A stretch of 64,000 nt of DNA from Xanthocytophaga agilis. GTDB lineage: Bacteria > Bacteroidota > Bacteroidia > Cytophagales > 172606-1. The notes under the pieces were generated by a model that did no database searches, was not told where the DNA came from, and saw only the letters and a program-made list of their open reading frames with translations. Below, piece by piece: positions 8,413-18,472 of this stretch (the stretch's first letter is position 1; the number at the start of each line of letters is the position of its first letter). The stretch spans positions 1,550,001 through 1,614,000 of the forward strand of contig NZ_JASJOU010000001.1 of the NCBI RefSeq assembly GCF_030068605.1. The letters run 5' to 3'. A program made the position numbers and the translations under genes.

Positions 8413-11400
8413 TTCAGCTTATTACTTTTGAATGGAGGTATCATTTCAGACAAATCTCATTCAAAATTGCCGTACTGCTGTTTTTTGTTATGGGGTTCAT
8501 CTCAGTCAAAGGTGGCTTTGGAGGAGAGGAAGTGTATAAGAACTCTCCCTATGCTATTGCAGTAATTCTTAGTTTATTTTCTTTGTTTCTATTATTTGGT
8601 ACTACTGTCTTTGCAGTTAATGTGGTTTTACGAGATAGTACACACAAAATGGATTCGCTGGTTTATGCTACGTCCATCAGTAAGTTCCAGTATCTGATCT
8701 CTCGTTTTGCCGGATTACTTCTACCAACACTATTCATTCTCTTCATGATTGTAATGGGGATGTTACTTGGGCTATTTTTGGTTCAATCTGCCTATATTGG
8801 GCCTTTTCACTCCTCATATTACTTATATCCATTGCTGGAATTAGGGATACCCAATATTCTGTTTAATACCACAGTGATTTTTGCCGTAGCTCTGTTAACA
8901 CGCAGTTCAATACTCACCTACATTGCAGGAGTGGGAGTATACATTTTGTATATGGTGGCTTCTATTCTGGGTAATTCACCTATGCTGGCATCCTCCACAT
9001 TCAAAAGCTCTCAGGATAATTTTCTCTCTGTCTTACTTGATCCCTATGGACTGGTAGCTTTTTTTGGAACAACCCGCTTCTGGTCTTCTACTCAACGTAA
9101 TACACAATTGCTTTCACTGGAAGGTTCATTCCTGGCAAACAGGTTTCTATGGATAGGCCTAAGTCTGCTTTTGTTTGCACTCACCTGCAAACTCGCTTCG
9201 TTTCGTACACTACCAATCAGGCGTACAAAACAAAAACCTAAAAAAGATCAATCCTATACACCAACAGCATATAACCTGGTCTTGTCCAATACATTTTTAC
9301 CGACAACTCAGGCAAGGATGTTTATCGGACAAACCTGGCTTTCTGTGAAACAGATGTTTGGGAATATCGCATTCATAGCCATGCTGGTACTCTGGGTATT
9401 TTACCTTAGCATCGAAGTGAGTGAATCGATGACAAATGGAGCTTTTGGCATCTCGTTTTACCCAACAACCAGCTTGATTGTTAATGAAATTCTGGAAACG
9501 AAACCAGCTATTCTTATTCTGTTGTTTTACAGCATGGAACTCCTCTGGCATGAACGCACTGTCAAAACAGATGCACTGATAGATACTACTCCGGTTTCAA
9601 ATCTTGTACTGTTCTTGTCCAAAGTAGCCACAATGGCTTTTCTGGTGGTAACGCTGATTGTATTAAACTGTTTGACGGGCATAGGTGTACAACTCTTCCA
9701 TAACTACTATACATTTGAATGTTCAGTATATTTATCTCTGCTCTACTATAGTGGCTTGCCACTTTTTTTCATTGGCTTACTGATTATAGTTCTCCAGCTA
9801 GTGATTGGCAATAAATACCTGGGTATGATTGTGTCAGGATGTCTTCTTTTATTACTTATTACGAATCAAATACCGGGTGTTGAACATTACCTGTTACGAT
9901 TTGCCCAGACTCCTACCCTTCTACATTCTGCATTCAATGGCTTTGGTCACTATGCTCAGGCTTTTCACTGGTATATGGGCTACTGGAGTGCTTTTATGGG
10001 CCTCCTTGTTGTAATTGCCTATACCCTATGGATACGAGGAGAGCATCTTTCTTTCAGAACACGCATTCAACAAGCTCAGCTCTTTTCAGGAAAGTGGCAG
10101 AAAAGCTGGTTACTAGTATGCCTGCTCCTATTTTCAGCATGTGGAAGTTATATATTCTATCAGACAAACAAAGTACACAATTATCTTAGCTCAGGAGAAA
10201 AAGCAGACTATCGTGCATCCTATGAAAAAAAGTACAAACAGTATGCAGCTCTTCCTCAACCTATCATTACAGATGTAAAAACAACTGTTGACCTCTACCC
10301 TGAATTAAGAGAGTATTATGTAAAAGGCAGTTATCAGCTACAAAATAAGACAAGTGTGCCCATCCAAAAGGTTTTGGTCTGGTTGGACTCCGAAGTGGGG
10401 CAGTGTACAATATCACTACAAAATGTCCACCTTATCAAACACGATTCTGTATTCCATCATTACTGGTTACAGTTTGACAAACCTTTACAACCAGGACAAA
10501 AAACAACGATGCAATTTTCACTAAAGGTAAACCGATCAGGTTTTACACAGTTTAACAATGAAAATTCAGTTATCAGCAATGGTTCCTATATCGAGCTGGA
10601 AAAATATCTGCCTTTGTTTGGCTATGCTTATCACATAGAACTGGAGAATCCGATAGAACGTAGCAAAAGAGGCCTTACAGCTCAGAAATCTACATCTTAC
10701 GCAGCCCTATCCAGACCTCAATATTACAACTGGGTACACTATGAGACTATTGTATCTACGTCAAAAGGACAAAAAGTAGTTACAGTAGGTAATCTGCAAA
10801 AAGAGTGGCAACAGACTGGCAGAAGCTATTTTCACTATAAGACAGACCAAACCATCGCTTTTTCCTTTGCTCTTTCCTCTGCCAACTATCAGGAAGCTCA
10901 AACCCATCACAAAGGAATTCAGATAAAGGCGTATTATCTTCCAGGACAGAGTTACAATGTAGCCAGCATGCTTGAGTCAGTTCGGCAGTCTTTGGACTCT
11001 TACCAGCAGGCATTTGGTCCCTATCAACATAAACAACTCTGTATTGCAGAGATACCACAGTATCGGGGAGCGGCTACAGCCTATCCAGGCATACTGTTTA
11101 CAGCAGAAACCGTAAACTTTCTGGCTGATTATAGCGATGGCCAAAAGACAAATTATTCGTATACGATTCTGGCACATGAGATGGCACACGAATGGTGGGC
11201 ACACCAACTGGAACCTGCTTCTTTGCCTGGTAGTAAGGTACTAACCGAAACCCTGGCAGAATATTCAGAAACCCTGCTAACAGAAAAGAAATATGGAAAA
11301 AATCGATTACGGGAATATCTTGGTAATAAACGGGATGAGTACTTTGCGGCACGAGGATATGCAGGAGAAAAAGAAGTACCTCTTGATCAGGTAACAAATC

Positions 11401-11963
11401 AGACCTATGTGTACTACTACAAAGGAGCTATTGTGATGCATGCTCTAAAGGAATCAATAGGCGCGGACAAAGTGAATCAGGCATTGCAGGCCCTACTCCT
11501 AAAACATACTATCCCTCACAGACAGGCATCCATACAGGACTTGTTAAACGAGCTATATATAGTTTCTCCCGATTCGCTGCACTCCCATATAGATGAATGG
11601 TTTAAGAAGATAGTATTTTATGATCTATCTATTCCTTCTGCCTCCTATCACAAACTTGCTGATGGTAAATTTCAGATTGACATGAATATCAATATACAGA
11701 AAAGTGAACTCTCTAATAGTAAAAAAGAAGTTGCGATGAAAATACACGAGCAAATACCTATTGGCGTATTTTCCTGTGATCCAGACAAGGTAGCAGATAC
11801 CACAGAGATACTTTACTTGAAGTCGCATCCTTTCCATCAACCTACCAACCGGCTTTCAGTGATTGTTGACAAAGAACCTCATTCTATTGTCCTGGACCCT
11901 TATATCACTTTTATGGATAAGAATAAACAGAATAATGTATACCAATTGACACCTAAGAAATAA
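8406..11963 (+). CDS. ABC-2 permease fused to an M1-type aminopeptidase domain
   Basis: A 1185-residue fusion. Residues 1 to about 600 contain some twelve hydrophobic segments in two halves, as in ABC-2 permeases. The C-terminal 600 residues are extracytoplasmic and resemble gluzincin aminopeptidases of family M1. The zinc motif HEMAHEWWAH lies near residue 923 with the downstream ligand in ETLAEYSE. The family's substrate motif GxMEN is replaced by GAATAYPGI near residue 888. Fusions of this design occur in Bacteroidota next to a single ABC ATPase. A plausible job is transport coupled to cleavage of peptides outside the membrane. Whether the peptidase is active is unclear because the GxMEN loop is altered. 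Confidence 0.88.
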   Translation: MLIQLITFEWRYHFRQISFKIAVLLFFVMGFISVKGGFGGEEVYKNSPYAIAVILSLFSLFLLFGTTVFAVNVVLRDSTHKMDSLVYATSISKFQYLISRFAGLLLPTLFILFMIVMGMLLGLFLVQSAYIGPFHSSYYLYPLLELGIPNILFNTTVIFAVALLTRSSILTYIAGVGVYILYMVASILGNSPMLASSTFKSSQDNFLSVLLDPYGLVAFFGTTRFWSSTQRNTQLLSLEGSFLANRFLWIGLSLLLFALTCKLASFRTLPIRRTKQKPKKDQSYTPTAYNLVLSNTFLPTTQARMFIGQTWLSVKQMFGNIAFIAMLVLWVFYLSIEVSESMTNGAFGISFYPTTSLIVNEILETKPAILILLFYSMELLWHERTVKTDALIDTTPVSNLVLFLSKVATMAFLVVTLIVLNCLTGIGVQLFHNYYTFECSVYLSLLYYSGLPLFFIGLLIIVLQLVIGNKYLGMIVSGCLLLLLITNQIPGVEHYLLRFAQTPTLLHSAFNGFGHYAQAFHWYMGYWSAFMGLLVVIAYTLWIRGEHLSFRTRIQQAQLFSGKWQKSWLLVCLLLFSACGSYIFYQTNKVHNYLSSGEKADYRASYEKKYKQYAALPQPIITDVKTTVDLYPELREYYVKGSYQLQNKTSVPIQKVLVWLDSEVGQCTISLQNVHLIKHDSVFHHYWLQFDKPLQPGQKTTMQFSLKVNRSGFTQFNNENSVISNGSYIELEKYLPLFGYAYHIELENPIERSKRGLTAQKSTSYAALSRPQYYNWVHYETIVSTSKGQKVVTVGNLQKEWQQTGRSYFHYKTDQTIAFSFALSSANYQEAQTHHKGIQIKAYYLPGQSYNVASMLESVRQSLDSYQQAFGPYQHKQLCIAEIPQYRGAATAYPGILFTAETVNFLADYSDGQKTNYSYTILAHEMAHEWWAHQLEPASLPGSKVLTETLAEYSETLLTEKKYGKNRLREYLGNKRDEYFAARGYAGEKEVPLDQVTNQTYVYYYKGAIVMHALKESIGADKVNQALQALLLKHTIPHRQASIQDLLNELYIVSPDSLHSHIDEWFKKIVFYDLSIPSASYHKLADGKFQIDMNINIQKSELSNSKKEVAMKIHEQIPIGVFSCDPDKVADTTEILYLKSHPFHQPTNRLSVIVDKEPHSIVLDPYITFMDKNKQNNVYQLTPKK

Positions 11964-12145
11964 TCAACTAGCTGATTCATACAAAGAAATGAGATAAATT
12001 TCTTCTGTTTTCTCTTGTATGTTACGATTATGTTACCAATATTTTACACAGAAAATTTCACACATTCGTTAGTTTTTCCATTCTTCGGCCCCGCATTTAT
12101 GCTATACAAACCAATTTTTACAGCCACACTTATTCATATAAGCCT

Positions 12146-13171
12146 ATGAAAAGAATATTTCTTGTATCTCTCATTTGTTTTTGTACCTTATCCTCTATGG
12201 CGCAACAACTTACCCTCTCGGGATACACCTATACAGATGATAACAAAATCATTGGCATAGCAGAAGATCCAACAAAAACCACTGTATACAAAAAATTTGC
12301 AGTAAAAGGCCCTTTAGCCAGTGCATTTGCAATTAAGAAAAATGGTCAACTCAGTGTTCGTCCCAACACCTTACCTGCCAACACTTTCTGGCATGATGTG
12401 ACTATTGAAGCAACAACTGCTGAAGGCAAAGTAGTAACCAATACCTTCCGTATTGTCAAAGATCAGTTTATACGCAACAAGGTAATTGCACACAGAGGTG
12501 CCTGGAAGAAATCAGGTACTACGGAGAATTCACTTACAGCCCTTCGCAATGCGGTTGCACTGGGTTGCATGGGCAGTGAGTTTGACATTCACTTGTCTGC
12601 TGATTCTATTCCCTACATCAATCATGATGCAGCGATCCAGGGATTTACTATTGAGAAAACAGAATCTTCCCAACTTTCACAAATCAAACTGAGCAATGGA
12701 GAGTCGCTGCCTACTCTTTTGTCTTATTTAGAGGAGGGAATGAAACAAAACCGTACACGGCTTATTCTGGAGCTTAAACCTTCTGTAGTGAGCAAAGAAA
12801 GGGCATTGCTACTTACTGAGAAAGTAATAGCTATGGTACGTGAACTTAAGGCTCAGGCATGGGCAGAATACATCAGCTTTGATTATGATGTATGCAAAAA
12901 AATTAAAAGCATGGAGCCTCATGCCAAAGTTGCGTATCTGAATGGAGAACTTTCTCCTGCTCAACTGGCAGCTGATCATATAGATGGATTAGACTATCAT
13001 CATTCTATATTAAAGAAAAATGAATCCTGGTTTGAGGAGGCGCATCAGAAAAAACAAACAGTCAATGTTTGGACTGTCAATGAGAAAAGTCTGATGGAAT
13101 GGCTTCTGCAAAAGAATGTAGATTTTATTACTACCAATGAGCCGGAGATGCTTCTGGAGATTGTACAGTAG
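12146..13171 (+). CDS. Secreted glycerophosphodiester phosphodiesterase with N-terminal beta domain
   Basis: A 341-residue protein with a clear signal peptide (MKRIFLVSLICFCTLSSMAQ). Residues 20-105 form a predicted beta-rich, cadherin-like module. From residue 112 the GDPD TIM barrel begins: the catalytic HRGAWKKSGTTENSL, the metal ligands in EFDIHLSAD and the second histidine in YINHDAAI are all present. The family splits glycerophosphodiesters into glycerol 3-phosphate and an alcohol. The location should be periplasmic or surface. The gene is monocistronic, with a strong terminator just downstream. Confidence 0.9.
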   Translation: MKRIFLVSLICFCTLSSMAQQLTLSGYTYTDDNKIIGIAEDPTKTTVYKKFAVKGPLASAFAIKKNGQLSVRPNTLPANTFWHDVTIEATTAEGKVVTNTFRIVKDQFIRNKVIAHRGAWKKSGTTENSLTALRNAVALGCMGSEFDIHLSADSIPYINHDAAIQGFTIEKTESSQLSQIKLSNGESLPTLLSYLEEGMKQNRTRLILELKPSVVSKERALLLTEKVIAMVRELKAQAWAEYISFDYDVCKKIKSMEPHAKVAYLNGELSPAQLAADHIDGLDYHHSILKKNESWFEEAHQKKQTVNVWTVNEKSLMEWLLQKNVDFITTNEPEMLLEIVQ

Positions 13172-13175
13172 TTCT

Positions 13176-13228
13176 CATTGAGCATGCTTTTTAACTTATT
13201 GTCAATGAAGCATGCTCAATGATTTTTT
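13176..13228 (+). terminator. Terminator after the GDPD gene
   Basis: A perfect 14-base-pair stem, CATTGAGCATGCTT pairing with AAGCATGCTCAATG (13176-13189 and 13208-13221), is followed by ATTTTTTG. It begins five bases after the stop codon at 13171. Confidence 0.85.
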
Positions 13229-13274
13229 GTATTTTTTCATACTTATACCGTAGTTGGTATACAACTCAGCAACC

Positions 13275-13955
13275 TCAAACGACAGACTTTCGGGTAAGAT
13301 CTGATAAAGTGGCATTTCCCTGCTGAATTAGCAATTCTGCCAGCTCCATACGTCCCTTCTCCTTCTTTTCCAGTACAAACTCCAACTCATCCAATGTCAG
13401 CAATTTGGTATTGACCAAACGTATTTCTTCCAGATTGCCTTGTAAGGTGTTAGAGCGGGTCTCTGATTGTAAGCCCAGGATCACCCCTACTCTACCGGCT
13501 GAGTTTCGGAATGTGTCAGGTACTTTATTTGCATAAATTTCGGTTGTGAGAAACTGGTAGTTATCCAATAGTCCCAGCAGATTTCCATTTTGTGCAGCCA
13601 GTTGGCTTACCTGATACAAGACATCAAACTGCCAGCTCTCCATAATCAGATCGTATGTAGAGAGTATCTCTGACGTTTCAACATACATCTCCAGGCCCAG
13701 GCCGTTGTAACCTGCATTTTCCGGATTGGTGTCGGCATCCGAATAAGGATCAGAAAGGCCATCACTAGCCAGAACCATTGTTGTGGGTGTAGTCACTTTG
13801 ACAAATGCCTGTCGCAAAGCAGGCCATGCGGGTCCACCCATGAAAGCTGGATTAATCAAGTGTGAAATCACATCCGGAGCCAGTTCTCCGATTTGTTGCC
13901 AGTAAGCATTCCGAAGCTCACCAGCGGCTTGTGTAAGTTCTTCAAATGAGGGCAT
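13275..13955 (-). CDS. Uncharacterised protein, weakly suppressor-of-fused-like
   Basis: A 226-residue soluble protein without signal peptide. I do not recognise it with certainty. Residues 60-150 have the pattern seen in bacterial suppressor-of-fused (SUFU) proteins. A loop reads VLASDGLSDPYSD, followed by GLGLEMYVET, then a helix ending in SWQFDVLYQVSQLAAQNGNL. The last 45 residues are charged and helical (LDELEFVLEKKEKGRMELAE) and could be a docking tail. SUFU-like proteins in bacteria are often linked to polymorphic-toxin immunity, but no toxin gene lies next to it here. Function is unknown. Confidence 0.6.
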   Translation of the reverse strand: MPSFEELTQAAGELRNAYWQQIGELAPDVISHLINPAFMGGPAWPALRQAFVKVTTPTTMVLASDGLSDPYSDADTNPENAGYNGLGLEMYVETSEILSTYDLIMESWQFDVLYQVSQLAAQNGNLLGLLDNYQFLTTEIYANKVPDTFRNSAGRVGVILGLQSETRSNTLQGNLEEIRLVNTKLLTLDELEFVLEKKEKGRMELAELLIQQGNATLSDLTRKSVV

Positions 13956-14118
13956 AAGTAAAGAGTAGTGTATTTGCGAGTATAAGGCTAATACGTGACA
14001 AGACCTATTGTGTTGTTAATTTAGTGTCTTTTGTACCTGTCAGGCAATCTTCCAATAGCAAATGTCCTGTATATATGTTGTATAAAACCTACCTTTACAG
14101 AATTTAACACGTACTTGT

Positions 14119-14715
14119 ATGAACTTCGAATATCTTTTAAAGCAGATCTCATTTATTCAGGAGATAGACAAACTCAAATACATTCAGCGTAAAACCTGTC
14201 TTTTTAATAGCCAGCGAAAAGAAAATGATGCGGAACATAGTTGGCATCTGGCTATCATGGCAATGGTTCTGGCAGAACATGCCAATGAACCTGTAGATAC
14301 AATGAAAGTAGTAAAAATGCTGTTGATTCATGATCTGGTTGAAATTGATGCAGGCGATGTGTTCCTGTTTGACACAGCCATCAACCATACCAACACCCAT
14401 GCCGAACGCCTGGCAGCGGAGCGATTGTTTGGCTTACTTCCGGCAGAACAAGCCCTTGAATTTACAGAAATATGGGAAGAGTTTGAGGCAGCAGCAACAC
14501 CTGAGGCTCGCTTTGCCAAGTCTATAGATCGTTTAGAGCCTGTATTACAAAATGTTTCCAATGGTGGCGGTACCTGGAAGGAACATCAGGTATCATATGA
14601 AAAGGTAGTACAGAAAGTTCAGACAATGGCTCGTGGTTCTGAAACTTTATGGAGTTTTGCCAAAGCTTTAATTGATGATAGTGTAGAGAAAGGATTTATC
14701 CAAAAAGAACACTAA
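14119..14715 (+). CDS. HD-domain hydrolase, YfbR/HDDC2-like
   Basis: A 198-residue HD-superfamily phosphohydrolase. The first metal ligand is in AEHSWHLAIM near residue 39, the HD pair is in LLIHDLVEIDAGD near residue 75, and the distal aspartate is in SIDRLEPVLQN near residue 137. The family includes 5'-deoxynucleotidases, so nucleotide pool cleaning is a reasonable guess. A near-consensus Bacteroidota -7 element (TACCTTTA at 14090-14097) precedes the start. The gene is transcribed alone. Confidence 0.87.
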   Translation: MNFEYLLKQISFIQEIDKLKYIQRKTCLFNSQRKENDAEHSWHLAIMAMVLAEHANEPVDTMKVVKMLLIHDLVEIDAGDVFLFDTAINHTNTHAERLAAERLFGLLPAEQALEFTEIWEEFEAAATPEARFAKSIDRLEPVLQNVSNGGGTWKEHQVSYEKVVQKVQTMARGSETLWSFAKALIDDSVEKGFIQKEH

Positions 14716-14902
14716 TTGTATTTTTCATCAGCCGTCAAAGGGAAAACCTCACTACCCTTACATATAATTCACCGATATATAGCAATCAAAAAAATATACA
14801 CAAACTCACCTAGTGTAAAACTCCATGGTTATCTTGGCAGCTCTGTGAGTTACTTTTTTTCATTCACAAAGTATTTCATTCCACATACTTCCATCACTCG
14901 TT

Positions 14903-17050
14903 ATGAACCTTAAATCATACTCTTATCTCTCCCTGGCAGCTTTATGGCTGGTACTGGCAGGCTGCAATACCAAACCATCCGACGCGGAAAATATAACAAC
15001 AGCCGCCTCTGGTAATCCGTTTTCTGAGCCGAGCACGCTTCCTTTACAGGCCCCTGCGTTTGATAAAATCAAAGACAGCGATTTTGCACCGGCTCTTGAA
15101 GAAGGAATGAAGCAGCAGCAAGCCGAGATACAAAAAATTGCTGATAATCTAGAAGCACCTACGTTTGACAATACTCTGGTAGCTTTAGAGAAAAGTGGTC
15201 AGCTACTGAATCGGGTCAATGCGGTGTTTAATCTGCTCACAGGTGCCAATACCAATCCAGCCTTGCAGAAAGTACAGGAAGATGTAGCCTCTAAACTAGC
15301 GGCTAATCAGGATGCTATTTTCCTGAACACCAAACTTTTTGAACGGGTAAAAACCATTTATGCCAAACGAAACGAATTAAAACTGGATTCTGAATCCAAC
15401 TATCTGCTAAGTTATTATATGCAGCAGTTTGAACTGGCAGGTGCAAATCTTTCCGAAAGTGCAAAAGATAGCTTAAAGAAACTCAATCAGGAAGAAGCGG
15501 CTCTGGTCGCAAAATTTACCAATCAATTACTGGCAGCCAATAAAGCGGGAGGATTGGTAATCAGTAACAAAGCTGAACTGGAAGGCCTTCCCGATAGTGA
15601 TATAGAAGCGGCAGCCCAAAGTGCCAAAGACAGCAAACAGGAAGGCAAATGGCTGATTTCCTTACAAAATACAACCCAGCAACCTTTTCTTACACTATTG
15701 AGCAATCGGGCAACTCGCCAAAAATTATTTGAGGCATCCTATAACCGAGCCGAAAAGGGAGATACAACAGATACCCGAACTACTCTGTCAAAAATTGCTG
15801 CCATTCGGGCCAATAAGGCAAAAATTATGGGCTTCAAAAATTATGCAGAATGGAAACTTCGCGACCAGATGGCTCAGAATTCAGAAGCTGTCAACCAGTT
15901 TCTGAATCAGTTAATACCTGCTGCTACGGCCAAAGCCAAACGGGAGGCAGCAGATATGCAGGCTCTGGTAGATCAACAAAAAGGTGGCTTCCAGCTTCAA
16001 TCCTGGGACTGGAACTACTATGCCGAACAAGTTCGTAAAACGCGATATGACCTGGATGAAAATCAGGTAAAACCTTATTTTGAACTGAATAAAGTACTGA
16101 TAGACGGAGTATTTTATGCGGCAACACAACTATATGGTATAACATTCAAAGAACGAAAAGACTTACCTGTATACCATGAAGATGTCAAAGTGTTTGATGT
16201 ACTGGACAAAGATGGTAGCCAATTGGGACTATTTTATTGTGATTACTTCAAACGGGACAATAAACAAGGAGGAGCCTGGATGAGTAATCTGGTAGGCCAA
16301 TCCAAGTTACTGGGTACCAAGCCCGTTATTTACAATGTCTGCAACTTCCCTAAACCTGCTTCGGGACAACCTGCATTACTTAGCGTGGACAATGTTATCA
16401 CCATGTTTCATGAATTTGGACATGGGTTGCATGGCTTATTTGCCAATCAACACTATCCAAGTCTTTCTGGCACTAATGTAGCCCGAGACTTTGTGGAGTT
16501 TCCCTCTCAGTTTAATGAGCATTGGGCGCTTGATCCTAAAATAGTATCACATTATGCGATACATCATCAAACAAAGCAGCCTATACCTCAGGCTTTGATT
16601 GATAAAATCAAAAAAGCGGGCACCTTTAACCAGGGATACGCGCTAACCGAAGCACTTGCTTCTGATGAAATAGATCTGAAATGGCATACCTTACCGGCAG
16701 GATCTACAATAAACGATGTAGATGCCTTTGAAACCAATGCATTACATACTACCAAATTAGATCTGTCACAGGTACCTCCTCGTTACCGATCCAGTTATTT
16801 TCTTCATATCTGGGGCAATGGATATGCAGCAGGATATTATGCCTATGCATGGACAGACATGCTGGATGAAGATTCCTATGCCTGGTTTAAAGAAAACGGA
16901 GGTTTAACTCAGGCTAATGGACAACGTTTCCGGGATATGATTCTATCCAAAGGAAATACAGCTAGTTACGCGTCAATGTATAAAGCATTCAGAGGCAAAG
17001 ATCCGGATATTCATCCGATGTTAGTAAGTCGGGGCCTGGTTGAACAATAA
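14903..17050 (+). CDS. dcp: M3-family peptidyl-dipeptidase lipoprotein (Dcp-like)
   Basis: A 715-residue zinc metallopeptidase. The N-terminus has a lipoprotein signal with lipobox LVLAGC, so it is anchored in an envelope membrane. The family motif HEFGHGLHGLF lies near residue 505 and the third zinc ligand falls in the following FVEFPSQFNEHW segment. Length agrees with peptidyl-dipeptidase Dcp (about 680 residues) plus the lipoprotein leader. The enzyme removes C-terminal dipeptides from oligopeptides. It is followed by its own terminator. The window holds no neighbour with a related role. Confidence 0.92.
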   Translation: MNLKSYSYLSLAALWLVLAGCNTKPSDAENITTAASGNPFSEPSTLPLQAPAFDKIKDSDFAPALEEGMKQQQAEIQKIADNLEAPTFDNTLVALEKSGQLLNRVNAVFNLLTGANTNPALQKVQEDVASKLAANQDAIFLNTKLFERVKTIYAKRNELKLDSESNYLLSYYMQQFELAGANLSESAKDSLKKLNQEEAALVAKFTNQLLAANKAGGLVISNKAELEGLPDSDIEAAAQSAKDSKQEGKWLISLQNTTQQPFLTLLSNRATRQKLFEASYNRAEKGDTTDTRTTLSKIAAIRANKAKIMGFKNYAEWKLRDQMAQNSEAVNQFLNQLIPAATAKAKREAADMQALVDQQKGGFQLQSWDWNYYAEQVRKTRYDLDENQVKPYFELNKVLIDGVFYAATQLYGITFKERKDLPVYHEDVKVFDVLDKDGSQLGLFYCDYFKRDNKQGGAWMSNLVGQSKLLGTKPVIYNVCNFPKPASGQPALLSVDNVITMFHEFGHGLHGLFANQHYPSLSGTNVARDFVEFPSQFNEHWALDPKIVSHYAIHHQTKQPIPQALIDKIKKAGTFNQGYALTEALASDEIDLKWHTLPAGSTINDVDAFETNALHTTKLDLSQVPPRYRSSYFLHIWGNGYAAGYYAYAWTDMLDEDSYAWFKENGGLTQANGQRFRDMILSKGNTASYASMYKAFRGKDPDIHPMLVSRGLVEQ

Positions 17051-17062
17051 TCTCTCTTTATC

Positions 17063-17108
17063 AGATACCATCTGAGGGTTTGCAATATTCTACCAACAGA
17101 TGGTATCT
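17063..17108 (+). terminator. Terminator after the M3 peptidase gene
   Basis: A 12-base-pair perfect stem, AGATACCATCTG with CAGATGGTATCT, encloses a 22-base loop. It is followed closely by a T-rich run (TTCTATATTTTTTG). Confidence 0.7.
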
Positions 17109-17237
17109 TGTTCTATATTTTTTGATGGTTATTAGCCAAGGTCTTTTCAGACTCGTTATTTTCTTTCAACTTACGAACTTTTAGAAATCTCTCTTCCTGA
17201 GTTTCTCAGATTCCTAATCATTGTTCTTCCACTAATC

Positions 17238-17625
17238 TCTTCATTTTTTGCTTGCCCAAAAAACAGGGCACCAAACGAGAGTTTGGTGAGCCAGATCGGC
17301 GTTTGAGCAAAAAATTCCAAAGCTTTGCCCCATAGGGCCAACGCTAGGCCCGCGGAATTTTTATCCTCACGCACCTACATCACCTTCTGCGATTGAAGTG
17401 CCTAGGAGTCTTTTGTGTCATGTGCTGTTTAAGTTTATAAGGAACACAACCTATGAGTATCTTTTAGATGATACAAAGAGAGCTAAGATTCCTTTAAACG
17501 CGAACTGTTGTAGCTGTGCGCTGGCAATCTTTTTGCCGCGAGGAAAGCCCATGGCTTTGCGGGTAGAAGGTTCGGCAAAAAGTGCCCTTTTTTGCTTCGT
17601 TTTTTGGGCAAGCAAAAAATGAAGA
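17238..17625. repeat. Intergenic element bounded by 27-base perfect inverted repeats
   Basis: The arms 17238-17264 and 17599-17625 are perfect inverse copies of 27 bases built around TTTTTTGCTTGCCCAAAAAA. The inner 334 bases carry no credible gene. They contain several short palindromic, locally GC-richer blocks, for example GGGCCAACGCTAGGCCC. The motif AGGGCAC recurs just inside both arms, offset by a few bases, so the arms may be two copies of one smaller repeat in opposite orientation. The rest of the 17051-17908 gap holds only the terminator of the peptidase gene and the promoter of the next gene. Confidence 0.75.
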
Positions 17626-17908
17626 AGCCTGTGGTAGAGTGAAGAGAGTGACAATAAACCAACTCAGAAAGAGAACTTTCTCAAAAATTAACTAATGCCT
17701 ATATTTAAAAAATTAGGAAGAGTCATGCCTAAGTATATAAAGGACAATTCAATAAGGAAAACAATAAGAATACTAACAGTTCACAAATTTTTATAAAAAG
17801 AACAAACAGATCTATATCTTCGCATATAAAGCCAAAGCGAACCATACAAACGGTATCTGTGTTGTCAGATAATAACCATACCGATAAAAGGCAAAGTAGC
17901 CTACAAAC

Positions 17909-18466
17909 ATGAAATTTCTTATAATACCCCTATTTCTTCTATCCTTCACATTACACGATAAAACTGTTGACAATTCGCTTCCCTGTATTTGCAAATTGCA
18001 ACATACCTTTCCGACTCCCCCTGTAAGTGATCAGACTCTCTTCTATATTCAGCGTACACCCAATCACAATACCATTATGTATGATCTGAATATGAAGAAA
18101 GGTAAACTCAACACAGAAGAACCTGTACATGTTTACTGGATACGCTATGGAGAGAATGGACAAAAAGAGGAACTTTCTTATATTCAGAGACAATTTGCTT
18201 ATGGACTGAAAAGCCGTAAATTAGCGGATAATCGATTTGAGCTTTCTTTTGTTTCCTACAAGAAACAACTACTCTATCTGGAATGGTCAGCACTTCTGAA
18301 TCGTTATCGCATACACACCACCATCAATGGTAAAACGATAGATGTAAACAAAGTCTTTCTCCAGATCGAAGGGGGATCATTCTGGGTTCCGAATGTAGTA
18401 TGTGTAGAAGTAAAAGGAACTGATCCTGCTACTGGAAAAGAAGTAGTTCAACTATTTAAACCCTGA
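17909..18466 (+). CDS. Secreted DUF4833-family protein
   Basis: A 185-residue protein with a short signal peptide (MKFLIIPLFLLSFTLHDK). The body has the pattern LFYIQRTPNHNTIMYDLN, PVHVYWIRYGENGQKEELS and IQRQFAYGL that I associate with DUF4833. It is predicted mostly beta strand. Six bases separate it from the following fatty-acid hydroxylase-like gene, so the two form a pair and may share a lipid-related task. A near-consensus -7 element (TATCTTCG, 17815-17822) lies upstream. Function is unknown. Confidence 0.75.
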   Translation: MKFLIIPLFLLSFTLHDKTVDNSLPCICKLQHTFPTPPVSDQTLFYIQRTPNHNTIMYDLNMKKGKLNTEEPVHVYWIRYGENGQKEELSYIQRQFAYGLKSRKLADNRFELSFVSYKKQLLYLEWSALLNRYRIHTTINGKTIDVNKVFLQIEGGSFWVPNVVCVEVKGTDPATGKEVVQLFKP

Positions 18467-18472
18467 CCCGTC

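Noticed and set aside
17398-17654. Short open frames on both strands inside the inverted-repeat element
   Set aside because: They arise from the locally higher GC content of the repeat. The translations are low in protein character and lie opposite one another.
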